A DNA stretch of 64,000 nucleotides from JBOFIQ01 sp051654905 (GTDB lineage: Bacteria > Actinomycetota > Actinomycetes > Propionibacteriales > Propionibacteriaceae), in NCBI GenBank assembly GCA_051654905.1, contig JBOFYY010000144.1, forward strand, positions 1 to 64,000. Reading direction: 5' to 3'. The position numbers and the translations under genes are program-made. This document shows, in pieces, positions 39,849-49,088 of this stretch; the first letter of the stretch is position 1; each line of letters begins with the position of its first letter. Below the pieces are notes generated by a model. It was given only the letters and a program-made list of their open reading frames with translations. It searched no databases and had not been told where the DNA came from.

Positions 39849-42794
39849 ATGTCTACAGTTAAGTCTGTGACTAAAGACCGTTTAATCGTCCGGGGTGCCC
39901 GCGAACACAATTTGCGCAATGTTTCTATCGACCTACCACGAGAAGGACTCATTGTTTTTACTGGACTTTCTGGATCTGGGAAGTCCTCGCTGGCCTTCGA
40001 CACGATTTTCGCTGAAGGGCAACGTCGTTACGTTGAATCGCTATCGGCGTATGCGCGTCAATTTTTAGGGCAAATGGATAAGCCAGATGTTGATTTCATC
40101 GAAGGGTTGTCTCCGGCGGTTTCGATTGACCAAAAATCGACGTCGCGGAATCCACGCTCGACAGTAGGTACGATCACTGAGGTTTATGACTATCTACGGT
40201 TGCTTTATGCCCGTGCTGGTCGCCCGCACTGCCCAGAGTGTGGGGAAGTTATTGCTTCGCAAAGTCCGCAGCAAATTGTTGATCGGTTGTTAAAACTGCC
40301 AGAAGGGACACGGCTACAGATCCTGGCTCCGGTTGTGCGGGGGCGCAAAGGTGAATACGTCGACTTATTCCGTAGCCTTGCAATTGCAGGTTTTTCACGT
40401 GCCAGAGTTGATGGTGAGATCATTCATCTGAGCGATCCGCCAACCCTCGATAAACAGAAAAAGCACCATATCGATATTGTGGTAGATCGAGTCGTAGTGA
40501 AAGCTAGTGCTCGGCAACGGCTTACCGATTCGGTGGAACAAGCATTGCAGCAAGCTAATGGTGTGGTTGGTATTGATTTTGTAGATCTAGACAGTACTGA
40601 CCCACAACGTGAGCGAAGGTATTCAGAAAAGCTCGCTTGTCCTAATGAACACGATATTTCTATTGAAGAATTAGAGCCACGGCAATTCTCTTTTAATGCT
40701 CCCTGGGGTGCCTGCCCAGTTTGTTCTGGGCTAGGTACCATGTTGGAAGTTGATCCAGAATTAATAGTTCCCGATGATGAGCTTTCGTTGGAAGGCGGTG
40801 CTATCGCCCCATGGACTAATGCTCATATCGTCAAATATTTTTCCCATGTTTTTGACAGTCTGGCAGAGGCTGAAGGATTCGCTACCAGTACACCTTGGAA
40901 AGATCTCACCTCAGAAGTTAAAGAATTATTGCTGCACGGACAAGGTGAACCGGTCTATGTATCGCATCGAAATAGATTTGGGAGAGTACGTAGCTATTCG
41001 ACAACCTTTGAGGGTGCAATTGCCTATGTGAAGCGTCGGCACACCGAAGCAGAAACCGAAACAGCACGGGATCGCTGGGGCGGATATATGCGAGAAATCC
41101 CTTGTTCGACGTGTCGTGGTGCTCGCTTGAAGCCATCGTCGCTAGCTGTGACAGTTGGTGGGAAGAATATTGCTGAGGTGGCACAGCTATCGATTGCCGA
41201 ATGTGCCGAGTTCCTAGCGACGGTTGAGCTAACTTCCCGGGAAGCTGCTATCGCTGAGCGAGTTCTTAAAGAAATCAATGAGCGATTGCGGTTCTTGTTA
41301 GATGTGGGATTGGACTACTTATCGCTATCTCGTCCGGCAGGAACGCTTTCTGGTGGTGAAGCACAGCGTATTCGCTTAGCTACCCAGATTGGATCTGGGC
41401 TGGTAGGAGTGCTCTACGTACTTGATGAGCCTTCTATTGGGTTGCATCAGCGCGATAACCGTCGACTCATCGATACCTTGGCGCGTCTGCGCGATATGGG
41501 AAATACGCTCATTGTCGTCGAACATGATGAAGATACGATCCGGGTAGCAGATTGGGCAGTAGATATTGGTCCAGGCGCTGGTGAGCATGGTGGAAATGTT
41601 GTTTACAGTGGTCCAGTTTCGGGGCTTTTTACTTGTGAGGAATCAGCAACAGGTGCCTATCTTTCTGGGCGTAAACAAATTGCGTTGCCACAACAGCGGC
41701 GTCCCCGTCGCTTAGAACGAACTCTTCGGATCGTGGGAGCAACAGAAAATAATTTGAAAGATGTGGATGTTGATATTCCATTGGGACAATTTGTTGCAGT
41801 AACGGGAGTCTCTGGCTCAGGTAAGTCTTCGTTAGTCAACGGCATTCTCTACACATCCCTAGCTAAAACCTTGCATCATGCTAAAGCGGTACCGGGGCGG
41901 CATCGTCGTATCGAAGGGGTCGATCAGGTTGATAAGATTATTCATGTTGACCAATCTCCTATTGGACGAACTCCGCGATCTAATCCAGCTACCTATACAG
42001 GTGTTTTTGATCGAATTAGAGCACTTTTTGCTGAAACCAATGAGGCGAAAGTACGTGGCTACCAAGCTGGTAGGTTCTCCTTCAACGTTAAAGGTGGTCG
42101 TTGTGAAGCCTGCCAAGGTGACGGAACTATCAAATACGAAATGAACTTTTTACCTGACGTATATGTGGTTTGTGACACCTGTCATGGCGCCAGATATAAC
42201 CGAGAAACTCTTGAAGTGACCTATAAAGGCAAGAACATTGCTGAGGTTCTGCAAATGCCCATTGAGGAGGCGTTGGAGTTCTTTGCTCCCATCCAAATGA
42301 TTAAACGGCATTTGCAAACATTGGTTGATGTGGGGTTGGGATACGTACGTATGGGGCAACCAGCTACAACATTGTCTGGTGGGGAAGCCCAGCGAGTGAA
42401 GCTAGCTTCTGAACTACAACGTCGTTCTACTGGGAGCACTATTTATGTACTTGATGAACCCACTACAGGGTTACATTTTGAAGATATTCGTAAGTTGCTA
42501 GGTGTACTGAATCGATTAGTGGACCAAGGCAATTCGGTGGTGGTTATTGAACATAATCTCGATGTTATTAAAACTGCTGACTGGGTTATTGATATGGGTC
42601 CAGAAGGTGGTTCTGGTGGTGGAACGGTTCTTGCTGAAGGAACTCCAGAAAATATTGCGACGGCAAAAAATTCCTATACCGGGCAGTTCTTGACCCCGAT
42701 CTTGGCTGGGCGAGAGGTGCCAGTAGCACAATTGCCTACGGAGCCTATTGCCGTGGTTAAAAAGCCAGCTAAGAAAGCAACAAAGAAGAAGTAG
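39849..42794 (+). CDS. uvrA: Excinuclease ABC subunit A
   Basis: 981 residues. UvrA is the DNA-damage sensor ATPase of nucleotide excision repair. Two ABC modules are complete: Walker A motifs GLSGSGKSSLAFDTI and GVSGSGKSSLVNGIL, two LSGGEAQR signatures, and VLDEPSIGLHQ and VLDEPTTGLHF. Zinc-binding clusters include CPECGEV and the CEACQGDGTIKYEM...CDTCHG finger. A Lys-rich tail ends the protein. ATG 39849 gives the usual short N-terminus before DRLIVRGAREHNL; an in-frame start at 39768 would lie in the divergent gene. Confidence 0.97.
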   Translation: MSTVKSVTKDRLIVRGAREHNLRNVSIDLPREGLIVFTGLSGSGKSSLAFDTIFAEGQRRYVESLSAYARQFLGQMDKPDVDFIEGLSPAVSIDQKSTSRNPRSTVGTITEVYDYLRLLYARAGRPHCPECGEVIASQSPQQIVDRLLKLPEGTRLQILAPVVRGRKGEYVDLFRSLAIAGFSRARVDGEIIHLSDPPTLDKQKKHHIDIVVDRVVVKASARQRLTDSVEQALQQANGVVGIDFVDLDSTDPQRERRYSEKLACPNEHDISIEELEPRQFSFNAPWGACPVCSGLGTMLEVDPELIVPDDELSLEGGAIAPWTNAHIVKYFSHVFDSLAEAEGFATSTPWKDLTSEVKELLLHGQGEPVYVSHRNRFGRVRSYSTTFEGAIAYVKRRHTEAETETARDRWGGYMREIPCSTCRGARLKPSSLAVTVGGKNIAEVAQLSIAECAEFLATVELTSREAAIAERVLKEINERLRFLLDVGLDYLSLSRPAGTLSGGEAQRIRLATQIGSGLVGVLYVLDEPSIGLHQRDNRRLIDTLARLRDMGNTLIVVEHDEDTIRVADWAVDIGPGAGEHGGNVVYSGPVSGLFTCEESATGAYLSGRKQIALPQQRRPRRLERTLRIVGATENNLKDVDVDIPLGQFVAVTGVSGSGKSSLVNGILYTSLAKTLHHAKAVPGRHRRIEGVDQVDKIIHVDQSPIGRTPRSNPATYTGVFDRIRALFAETNEAKVRGYQAGRFSFNVKGGRCEACQGDGTIKYEMNFLPDVYVVCDTCHGARYNRETLEVTYKGKNIAEVLQMPIEEALEFFAPIQMIKRHLQTLVDVGLGYVRMGQPATTLSGGEAQRVKLASELQRRSTGSTIYVLDEPTTGLHFEDIRKLLGVLNRLVDQGNSVVVIEHNLDVIKTADWVIDMGPEGGSGGGTVLAEGTPENIATAKNSYTGQFLTPILAGREVPVAQLPTEPIAVVKKPAKKATKKK

Positions 42795-42925
42795 CTAGTG
42801 AGTTTTGAGACTCAGAAGTAAGAACTTCCTTATAGAAGTACTCCGACACCAAGGGGTAACTTCCCATCGATGTCTTCTGATCTGACAAACTAAGTTTCGT
42901 ACCTAATCGAAAGGGATTACCTCGT

Positions 42926-45025
42926 ATGTGTGGCATTGTTTCGCTTTGTTATGGTTCGCTGAATTCACAGTTGGGGGTTGAAGGTGGCGAATTACTTAAG
43001 CGCCTCGAATATCGCGGCTATGACTCTACCGGTGGTGCTTTCGTCGGATCTGATCAGTCGATAACGCTTCTAAAGTCAGTCGGTGCACCAAGCAAAGTAG
43101 TTCCGGCACTAGGTATCGATAAGCAACAGGGAGAGCGTTTCATCGGACAAGTTCGGTGGGCTACCTATGGTTCGGTTACACAAGAGAACTGTCAGCCGCA
43201 TACGATGACGTGCAAGATGCCATTCTTGGGCGCCCATAATGGCAATATCTCTAATACTGATTCACTCAAAGTTTATCTAGCAGAGCATGGACATACCGTG
43301 CTTTCCGATAACGATGGTGAGATGATTACGCATCTTACTGAGGATTTTTATGATGCCGCGGTAGCGGCGGGCACAGTAATCTCAGATCAAGGTTTTGATG
43401 TTCCGGCTTCGGCAATGCTGCTTATAGATGCTGCTCGTCGTGCCGACGCTATGGCAGAAGGCTCCTACGCTGCGGCTTATTGCGATCCTAATTCTGCTGG
43501 GATAGTTGCTGTTAAATCCGGGTCATCGCTTTACGCCGGTATCGGACATGATGATGCTGGCGACTTTGTGGTCGTATCTTCTGACCTGACCTCAGTACTT
43601 TCAAAGACTTCAGATTTAATTCCGCTAATTGAGGGACAAGGTCTGTGGTACACCGAAAACCGTTATGTGGTGTTCACATTAGGCGGCGAACTAGAGCTGT
43701 CCACACCAGAACCTAAAAAATCGACGCTCAATGTTGCTGATACCTCACTTCGTCCTGGATTTGATTACTACATGGCGCAGGAAATTGCGTCAGCTCCGGA
43801 GAATATTGATGAAGTCATCGCTGGTTACCTTAACGAGGGTGGAGTTGCAGTTACTGCGTTAGAGCAGCTCGTAGCTGATCTAGCCAAAGCGCAGCAGCAA
43901 GGCGGCAGAGTTTATTTCTTGGCCTGCGGCACTAGCTATCATGCAGCAATGACTGGGGCTGGCTTCTTCAATTCAATGGCTCATCTCCCAGTATTCCCAT
44001 GTAATCCAGGTCTTTTCCGCTCGATGTATTTAGATAGCCTTACCGATAAAGATGTGGTTTTTGCTATCACACAGTCGGGAGAAACCAAGGACATTGTCGA
44101 TGTCCTGGTTGATGTTCATGAGCGCCATGAAAAACTTGTGATCTGTTCGCTGGTGAACAATGAAAACTCTCGTATTCCTCAAGAGCTATCGGCATACTAT
44201 TTGCCGTTACTTTGCGGACCAGAAATTGCAGTTCCGGCTACTAAAAGCTTCATTTCTCAGCTAGCGATCCTATATATCATTGCGGGAGCTTTAGGCGGGC
44301 AGCGTGATGTAATGACGGCTCAGCTGAATCGCGGTAAAGAACTTATTGAGAATACTTTGGTTCAGGCGAATGTATCTCTTGACGCTGTGGCTAAGAAGCT
44401 TTTCCATGCTCCGTCGATGCATATTTTGGGAGCAAGTCTTACAGGTGTTGCAATGGAAGGATCTCTTAAGATCCGGGAGGTAGTTCTCAACCATACGCAA
44501 GGCTACGATGTTGCCGAGTTCAAACATGGTCCGAACACTATTTTAGGTAAAAATACTTTATTCTCACTAGCTGATATGGCGGCAGCATTCTCAGATGCTA
44601 CTGTTGGCAAGGGAGAGCTAAGCCGGGAAGAATTAGCTGCGCTCGTTGAGGAACGCTTCAGTAATTACCCACTAATTTTTGTGTGTCCACCAGACGAGCG
44701 TGATATTAGGATTACGATTTCTCAGATTCACACTCATAAGATTCGCGGCGCTCACGTAGTAGTTATTGCAGAGGAAAATGACGAACTACGGAAGGCGGCT
44801 GAGGGAGTGCCAGCTGGTATTAAAGATTACTGGTCAACTTTTGTGGCATTACCAGAATCTGGAGATGCCAATCTCTTCACCTTCTCGTCATCAGTTGCGT
44901 TGCAGCATCTTGCTTACCGAATGGCTGAGTTGAAGATGGAGTACCTTGACCGGCTAGGAGTTATCGATCATGGGGTACATCCTGATAGCCCTAAGAATGT
45001 TTCAAAGTCAGTAACAGTTGATTAA
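42926..45025 (+). CDS. glmS: GlmS-type glutamine:fructose-6-phosphate amidotransferase (long form)
   Basis: 699 residues, about 90 longer than typical GlmS. The N-terminal class II glutamine amidotransferase begins with the nucleophile Cys2 (MCGIVSL), then RLEYRGYDSTGGA, RWATYGSV (usually RWATHG) and HNGNISN. Two SIS sugar-isomerase domains follow: ACGTSYHAAMTG, TQSGETKDIVD, VPATKSFISQL and the second SIS with EVVLNHTQGYDVAEFKHGPN. The extra length lies mainly in the amidotransferase half and near AVVIAEENDELRK. The C-terminus NVSKSVTVD is GlmS-like. It makes glucosamine-6-phosphate for peptidoglycan; a specialised paralogue cannot be excluded. Confidence 0.85.
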   Translation: MCGIVSLCYGSLNSQLGVEGGELLKRLEYRGYDSTGGAFVGSDQSITLLKSVGAPSKVVPALGIDKQQGERFIGQVRWATYGSVTQENCQPHTMTCKMPFLGAHNGNISNTDSLKVYLAEHGHTVLSDNDGEMITHLTEDFYDAAVAAGTVISDQGFDVPASAMLLIDAARRADAMAEGSYAAAYCDPNSAGIVAVKSGSSLYAGIGHDDAGDFVVVSSDLTSVLSKTSDLIPLIEGQGLWYTENRYVVFTLGGELELSTPEPKKSTLNVADTSLRPGFDYYMAQEIASAPENIDEVIAGYLNEGGVAVTALEQLVADLAKAQQQGGRVYFLACGTSYHAAMTGAGFFNSMAHLPVFPCNPGLFRSMYLDSLTDKDVVFAITQSGETKDIVDVLVDVHERHEKLVICSLVNNENSRIPQELSAYYLPLLCGPEIAVPATKSFISQLAILYIIAGALGGQRDVMTAQLNRGKELIENTLVQANVSLDAVAKKLFHAPSMHILGASLTGVAMEGSLKIREVVLNHTQGYDVAEFKHGPNTILGKNTLFSLADMAAAFSDATVGKGELSREELAALVEERFSNYPLIFVCPPDERDIRITISQIHTHKIRGAHVVVIAEENDELRKAAEGVPAGIKDYWSTFVALPESGDANLFTFSSSVALQHLAYRMAELKMEYLDRLGVIDHGVHPDSPKNVSKSVTVD

Positions 45026-45081
45026 GAAGTTGGGCAGTTATCTCACTTTTTAATAAGAGAGATAACTAAAAATTTCTGCAG

Positions 45082-45135
45082 AGTGGTTGCCAATACAGTG
45101 CCAATGGCATTGGTCGGCAACCACTTGCTGTTTTT
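45082..45135 (+). terminator. Terminator after glmS
   Basis: AGTGGTTGCC (45082-45091) pairs with GGCAACCACT (45116-45125), with a small inner TGCCAATGGCA palindrome, followed by TTTTT at 45131-45135. A second perfect 9-bp hairpin (AGTTATCTC, 45036-45044, with GAGATAACT, 45059-45067) lies just upstream. Confidence 0.8.
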
Positions 45136-45156
45136 AAATCAATAGATCGCTCAGAT

Positions 45157-45184
45157 ATGACTGAAAACTATAACTGGCTAGACT
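45157..45184 (+). promoter_or_regulatory. Possible leaderless promoter for uvrC
   Basis: ATGACT (45157-45162) and TAGACT (45179-45184) are separated by 16 bases, and the -10 lies 7 bases before the ATG. No Shine-Dalgarno is present. Confidence 0.4.
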
Positions 45185-45191
45185 GCTTGTT

Positions 45192-47138
45192 ATGGCTGAT
45201 CCGTCCACATATCGCCCAGCTCCGGGCACAATCCCTACGGATCCTGGCGTCTATAAGTTCTATGATCGACATGGCGTAGTGCTTTATGTCGGTAAAGCAA
45301 AAAATTTACGACAACGACTGAACTCTTATTTCGCAGACCCAGCTTCGCTACATCACCGAACTCATACGATGGTCACCACTGCAGTTGGAGTGGAATGGAC
45401 TGTTGTCCAAAATGAGCTGGAATCATTGCAGCTCGAATACACTTGGATTAAGCAGTACGATCCTCGCTTCAATGTGAAATATCGTGACGATAAATCTTAT
45501 CCATGGTTAGCGGTGACTTGGTCAGATGAGGTGCCGCGAGTTTTTGTAGGCCGCGGAACAAAACGGCGTGGCTGGCGATATTTTGGTCCTTACGGGCAAG
45601 CTTGGGCTATTAGAGAAACAGTAGATTTACTGCTGCGAGTGTTTCCGATGCGCTCCTGTAGTGCTGGAACATTCCGAAATGCTCAAGTGGCAGGCCGGCC
45701 CTGTTTGTTAGCTCATATCGATAAATGTGCAGCACCTTGCGTAGGAAAAATTACGGTAGCTGAGCATCGAAATATTGCCGATGATTTCTGTTCATTTATG
45801 AATGGCCGCTCCAATGGCTTGGTTCGTCGGCTAGAAATTCAGATGAAAGCAGCAGCGCAGGAGCTTGATTTTGAGAAAGCTGCTCGACTCAGAGACGATA
45901 TTGCAGCTTTGAAGAAAGCCACAGAACAGAACGCCATCGTGCTCCCTGATGGTACGGATGCAGATGTTATTGCTTTGTCGGAAGATCCGCTAGAAGTAGC
46001 TATTCATATTTTTCATGTGCGTGCTGGACGAGTTCAAGGCCAGCGGGGTTGGGTTGCTGATCGTACGGATCACTCTGAAACAAGTGATTTGGTAGAGGCA
46101 TTTTGTTTGCAGCTTTATGCCGATATAGAACCAGGGGCAATTCCCCGAGAAATTTTAGTTCCGGCGTTACCTACCAGTCACGATGGATTAGAAGAACTAT
46201 TAACCCAGCATCGTGGCGCCAAGGTTGAGATTAGAGTTCCGCAGCGTGGTGACAAGGCAGTGCTCCTCGATACTGTTGCTAAAAATGCTGTTGAGTCGCT
46301 GCGACAACATAAAACTCGACGAGCCAGCGATTTAACTACTCGAAATCGGGCGCTAGAGGAGATCCAAGAGGCGTTAGGTTTGGCGCAAGCGCCACTTAGA
46401 ATCGAATGCTATGACATTTCTCATACGCAAGGTCATCAAGTTGTGGGATCTATGGTGGTTTTTGAAGATGGGTTACCTAGAAAGAGTGAGTATCGTCGTT
46501 TCATTATTAAGTCTTTTGAAGGTTCAGATGACGTAGCGGCAATGAATGAAGTTCTGGGGCGACGGCTACGACGATTAGCTGATGACCATGCTGCCTATCT
46601 TGATGCTGAAGCATGTCATAGTGATCTAGTCACCGGCGCTCCTCGAAAGTTTTCCTATACTCCGGCACTGATCGTCGTAGATGGTGGCGCACCTCAGGTA
46701 GCAGCAGCGGCACAAGCGTTAAGTGATGCCGGTATGGCAGATGAGATTGCCTTATGTGGGTTGGCTAAAAGGCTGGAAGAAGTATGGGTGTCAGGGGAGG
46801 AATATCCCATCATTTTGCCGCGTACTTCGGAAGGTTTGTATTTGCTGCAGCGGCTTCGAGATGAAGCACACCGTTTTGCTATCACTCATCACCGTTCTCG
46901 ACGTACTAAGGCAATGGTAGAAAGTGTTCTCGATGAGGTGCCAGGACTAGGAGAGAATCGTCGTAAGGCACTTATTTCAGTTTTTGGGTCTGTAAAAAAA
47001 TTACGAGCAGCTAGTATTCAAGAGATTGCAGCTGTACCAGGTTTTGGAATGAAACTAGCCACGGCAGTACATTCGGCCTTGTCGCAACAAGAAGTACCTG
47101 AGTCTGTCAATATGACTACAGGCGAAATCATCAGCTGA
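45192..47138 (+). CDS. uvrC: Excinuclease ABC subunit C
   Basis: 648 residues. UvrC makes both incisions in nucleotide excision repair. The N-terminal GIY-YIG nuclease (GVYKFYDRHGVVLYVGKAKNLRQRL), the Cys cluster CLLAHIDKCAAPCVG, the UVR domain (AAQELDFEKAARLRDDIAALK), the RNase H-like C-terminal nuclease (RIECYDISHTQG, LIVVDGGAPQV) and two helix-hairpin-helix motifs at the end are all present. It leads the actinobacterial cluster uvrC-rapZ-yvcK-whiA. Confidence 0.98.
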   Translation: MADPSTYRPAPGTIPTDPGVYKFYDRHGVVLYVGKAKNLRQRLNSYFADPASLHHRTHTMVTTAVGVEWTVVQNELESLQLEYTWIKQYDPRFNVKYRDDKSYPWLAVTWSDEVPRVFVGRGTKRRGWRYFGPYGQAWAIRETVDLLLRVFPMRSCSAGTFRNAQVAGRPCLLAHIDKCAAPCVGKITVAEHRNIADDFCSFMNGRSNGLVRRLEIQMKAAAQELDFEKAARLRDDIAALKKATEQNAIVLPDGTDADVIALSEDPLEVAIHIFHVRAGRVQGQRGWVADRTDHSETSDLVEAFCLQLYADIEPGAIPREILVPALPTSHDGLEELLTQHRGAKVEIRVPQRGDKAVLLDTVAKNAVESLRQHKTRRASDLTTRNRALEEIQEALGLAQAPLRIECYDISHTQGHQVVGSMVVFEDGLPRKSEYRRFIIKSFEGSDDVAAMNEVLGRRLRRLADDHAAYLDAEACHSDLVTGAPRKFSYTPALIVVDGGAPQVAAAAQALSDAGMADEIALCGLAKRLEEVWVSGEEYPIILPRTSEGLYLLQRLRDEAHRFAITHHRSRRTKAMVESVLDEVPGLGENRRKALISVFGSVKKLRAASIQEIAAVPGFGMKLATAVHSALSQQEVPESVNMTTGEIIS

Positions 47139-47150
47139 GAGGATAACCCT

Positions 47151-48032
47151 ATGAGCGAGACGATGAACTTAAAACATGCTCGTCCCCGAGTAGTTGTTGT
47201 GACAGGTGTTTCTGGTGCTGGACGACGCACTGCAGCCCATGCCTTAGAAGATCTGGGATATTACACGGTAGACAATCTGCCGCCAGCTATGTTGCTGGAG
47301 TTGTGCAATATTGCCCAGAAGCAAGGCGTTGACAGAGTCGCGGTGGTTGTCGATGTTCGCTCGCGAGGTGATTTCGACAAGCTGCTGACTATTTTTGATG
47401 AAATTAAATCTTATGGTTCTCGGATTGATGTGCTCTATGTTGAAGCCTCTGATGAAGCAATCGTGAAACGGCAAGAGAGCGCGCGTCGTCCGATGCCGCT
47501 ACAAGGCGAAGGGCCGTTGATGGACGGTATTGTCAAGGAGCGAGAATTACTTGCGCCCTTGCGAGCCTTTGCTGATTTAGTGATTGATACTACTGATTTG
47601 AATGTGCATCAATTCCGCTCTCGCGTTGTGCATACTTATGGGGGACAACAAGCTGACGAACTTCGGCTATGCCTTATGAGTTTTGGCTTCAAGAATGGAT
47701 TGCCTATTGATGCCGACATGGTATTCGATGTGCGTTTCTTGCCAAACCCACATTGGATGCCGGATTTGCGTCCGCATAGTGGTTTGGAAGCTCCAGTTCG
47801 GGACTATGTTCTAGGTCAGCCGGCGGCTCTTCCTTATGTTGAACATGCCATTGATTTAATCACTACAGCAGCAGCTGGTTACGTCAATGAAGGAAAACGA
47901 TTGGTCACTATCGCTACTGGATGTACTGGTGGCAAACATCGTTCGACTGCGATGACCGAAGAAATTGGTCGACGTCTGAGCGAGCGTGGTTATCAGGTTA
48001 CGATCATCCACCGAGATCTTGGGTTGGAGTAG
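47151..48032 (+). CDS. rapZ: RapZ-family nucleotide-binding protein
   Basis: 293 residues. RapZ (YvcJ) proteins bind nucleotides; in E. coli RapZ controls GlmS synthesis through small RNAs, while the actinobacterial role is less clear. The P-loop reads GVSGAGRRT, with Arg in place of the Walker A Lys, as I recall for many actinobacterial homologues. The family blocks DLGYYTVDNLPP, VVDVRSRGDF, MSFGFKNGLPIDADMVFDVRFLPNPHW and IATGCTGGKHRSTAM follow. It ends 3 bases before yvcK. A GlmS gene just upstream of uvrC is a suggestive neighbour. Confidence 0.95.
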   Translation: MSETMNLKHARPRVVVVTGVSGAGRRTAAHALEDLGYYTVDNLPPAMLLELCNIAQKQGVDRVAVVVDVRSRGDFDKLLTIFDEIKSYGSRIDVLYVEASDEAIVKRQESARRPMPLQGEGPLMDGIVKERELLAPLRAFADLVIDTTDLNVHQFRSRVVHTYGGQQADELRLCLMSFGFKNGLPIDADMVFDVRFLPNPHWMPDLRPHSGLEAPVRDYVLGQPAALPYVEHAIDLITTAAAGYVNEGKRLVTIATGCTGGKHRSTAMTEEIGRRLSERGYQVTIIHRDLGLE

Positions 48033-48035
48033 TAC

Positions 48036-48983
48036 GTGGCTGTGCGTCAATTACCGGCCTGTACCGCGTTAGGTGGGGGACATGGGCTGTCTGCAATGTT
48101 GACTGCCTTGCGGCATTGCACAGATCGGTTGACCGCTATTGTGACGGTTGCTGATGATGGAGGATCATCAGGGCGTATTCGTGAGCAATTTGATATGTTG
48201 CCTCCAGGCGATCTACGGATGGCGTTAGCTGCGCTCTGTGGGGATGACCCAGAAGGTCGAATGTGGGCTGAGGTAATGCAGGCTCGCTTCGATGGCAATG
48301 GCGAGTTAGGTGGTCACGCAATTGGCAATCTACTAATTGCCGGTTTGTGGCAGCAGCTGGAAGATCCAGTTGCTGGGCTAGATATGGTGGCTCGGCTCTT
48401 AAAATGTTGTGGGCGAGTATTACCGATGTCGGTAGTCCCATTGGAGCTACAAGCCGATGTTATTGGAGCAGATCAGTTTGCTCCTGATGAAATAACGACC
48501 TTGCGCGGACAAGTAACGGTTGCTGAAACTACGGCAGAAGTTCGTCAAGTACGAGTAATTCCTGAGAAACCACCAGCATGTGTGGCGGCTATAGAAGCTA
48601 TTAGCGAATCAGATTTTGTTTTCTTGGGACCCGGATCCTGGTTCTCGTCAGTAATTCCACACTTGCTTATACCAGAACAACTAGCGGCATTAGCAACTAC
48701 GTCAGCTAAAAAAGTTCTCTGTCTAAATCTTGAATCTTACGAAGAGACCGAGAACTTTACGGCTGCTCGACATATTGAAGTTTTAGCTGAACATGCCCCG
48801 ATGCTGCGCTGGGATTATGTAATTGCTGACAATCGTTACGTAGAGTCTGAGCGATATTTAGATCCGTATGCAGCATCTTTAGGGGCTGATTTAGTCTTTG
48901 CTGATGTGGGGGTAAGGGATGGTTCTCCCCGCCATGATTCGTTGAGGTTGGCGGCAACACTGTCAGAGATTATGCAACTGTAA
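48036..48983 (+). CDS. yvcK: YvcK/CofD-like gluconeogenesis factor
   Basis: 315 residues. The family is related to CofD (2-phospho-L-lactate transferase). B. subtilis YvcK binds UDP-GlcNAc and supports growth on gluconeogenic carbon and cell shape; the mycobacterial orthologue CuvA affects cell-wall homeostasis. Typical blocks: ALGGGHGLSAMLTALR, TVADDGGSSGRIR, PPGDLRMALAALCGD, GHAIGNLLIAGLW and FLGPGSWFSSVIPHLL. GTG start between rapZ and whiA, the conserved actinobacterial order. Confidence 0.95.
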   Translation: MAVRQLPACTALGGGHGLSAMLTALRHCTDRLTAIVTVADDGGSSGRIREQFDMLPPGDLRMALAALCGDDPEGRMWAEVMQARFDGNGELGGHAIGNLLIAGLWQQLEDPVAGLDMVARLLKCCGRVLPMSVVPLELQADVIGADQFAPDEITTLRGQVTVAETTAEVRQVRVIPEKPPACVAAIEAISESDFVFLGPGSWFSSVIPHLLIPEQLAALATTSAKKVLCLNLESYEETENFTAARHIEVLAEHAPMLRWDYVIADNRYVESERYLDPYAASLGADLVFADVGVRDGSPRHDSLRLAATLSEIMQL

Positions 48984-49046
48984 CTCTAAAATTTGATGTT
49001 ATCCTTGTTCCAGTAGAGAAGCTCCGCTATCAAAACGTTATACGAC

Positions 49047-49087
49047 ATACCTTGGTAGATAGATCAAGGGTATGGGAACATATTCCC
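49047..49087 (+). promoter_or_regulatory. Paired hairpins immediately before whiA
   Basis: ATACCTTG (49047-49054) pairs with CAAGGGTAT (49065-49073, one bulge). It abuts a perfect GGGAA-CATA-TTCCC hairpin (49074-49087) whose last base is one base from the whiA ATG. The only Shine-Dalgarno-like bases (GGGA) lie in that second stem. Confidence 0.45.
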
Positions 49088-49088
49088 T

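Noticed and set aside
42795..42925. A glmS ribozyme in the glmS leader
   Set aside because: The 131-base leader shows only short hairpins and none of the pseudoknot landmarks; the class is known mainly from Firmicutes.
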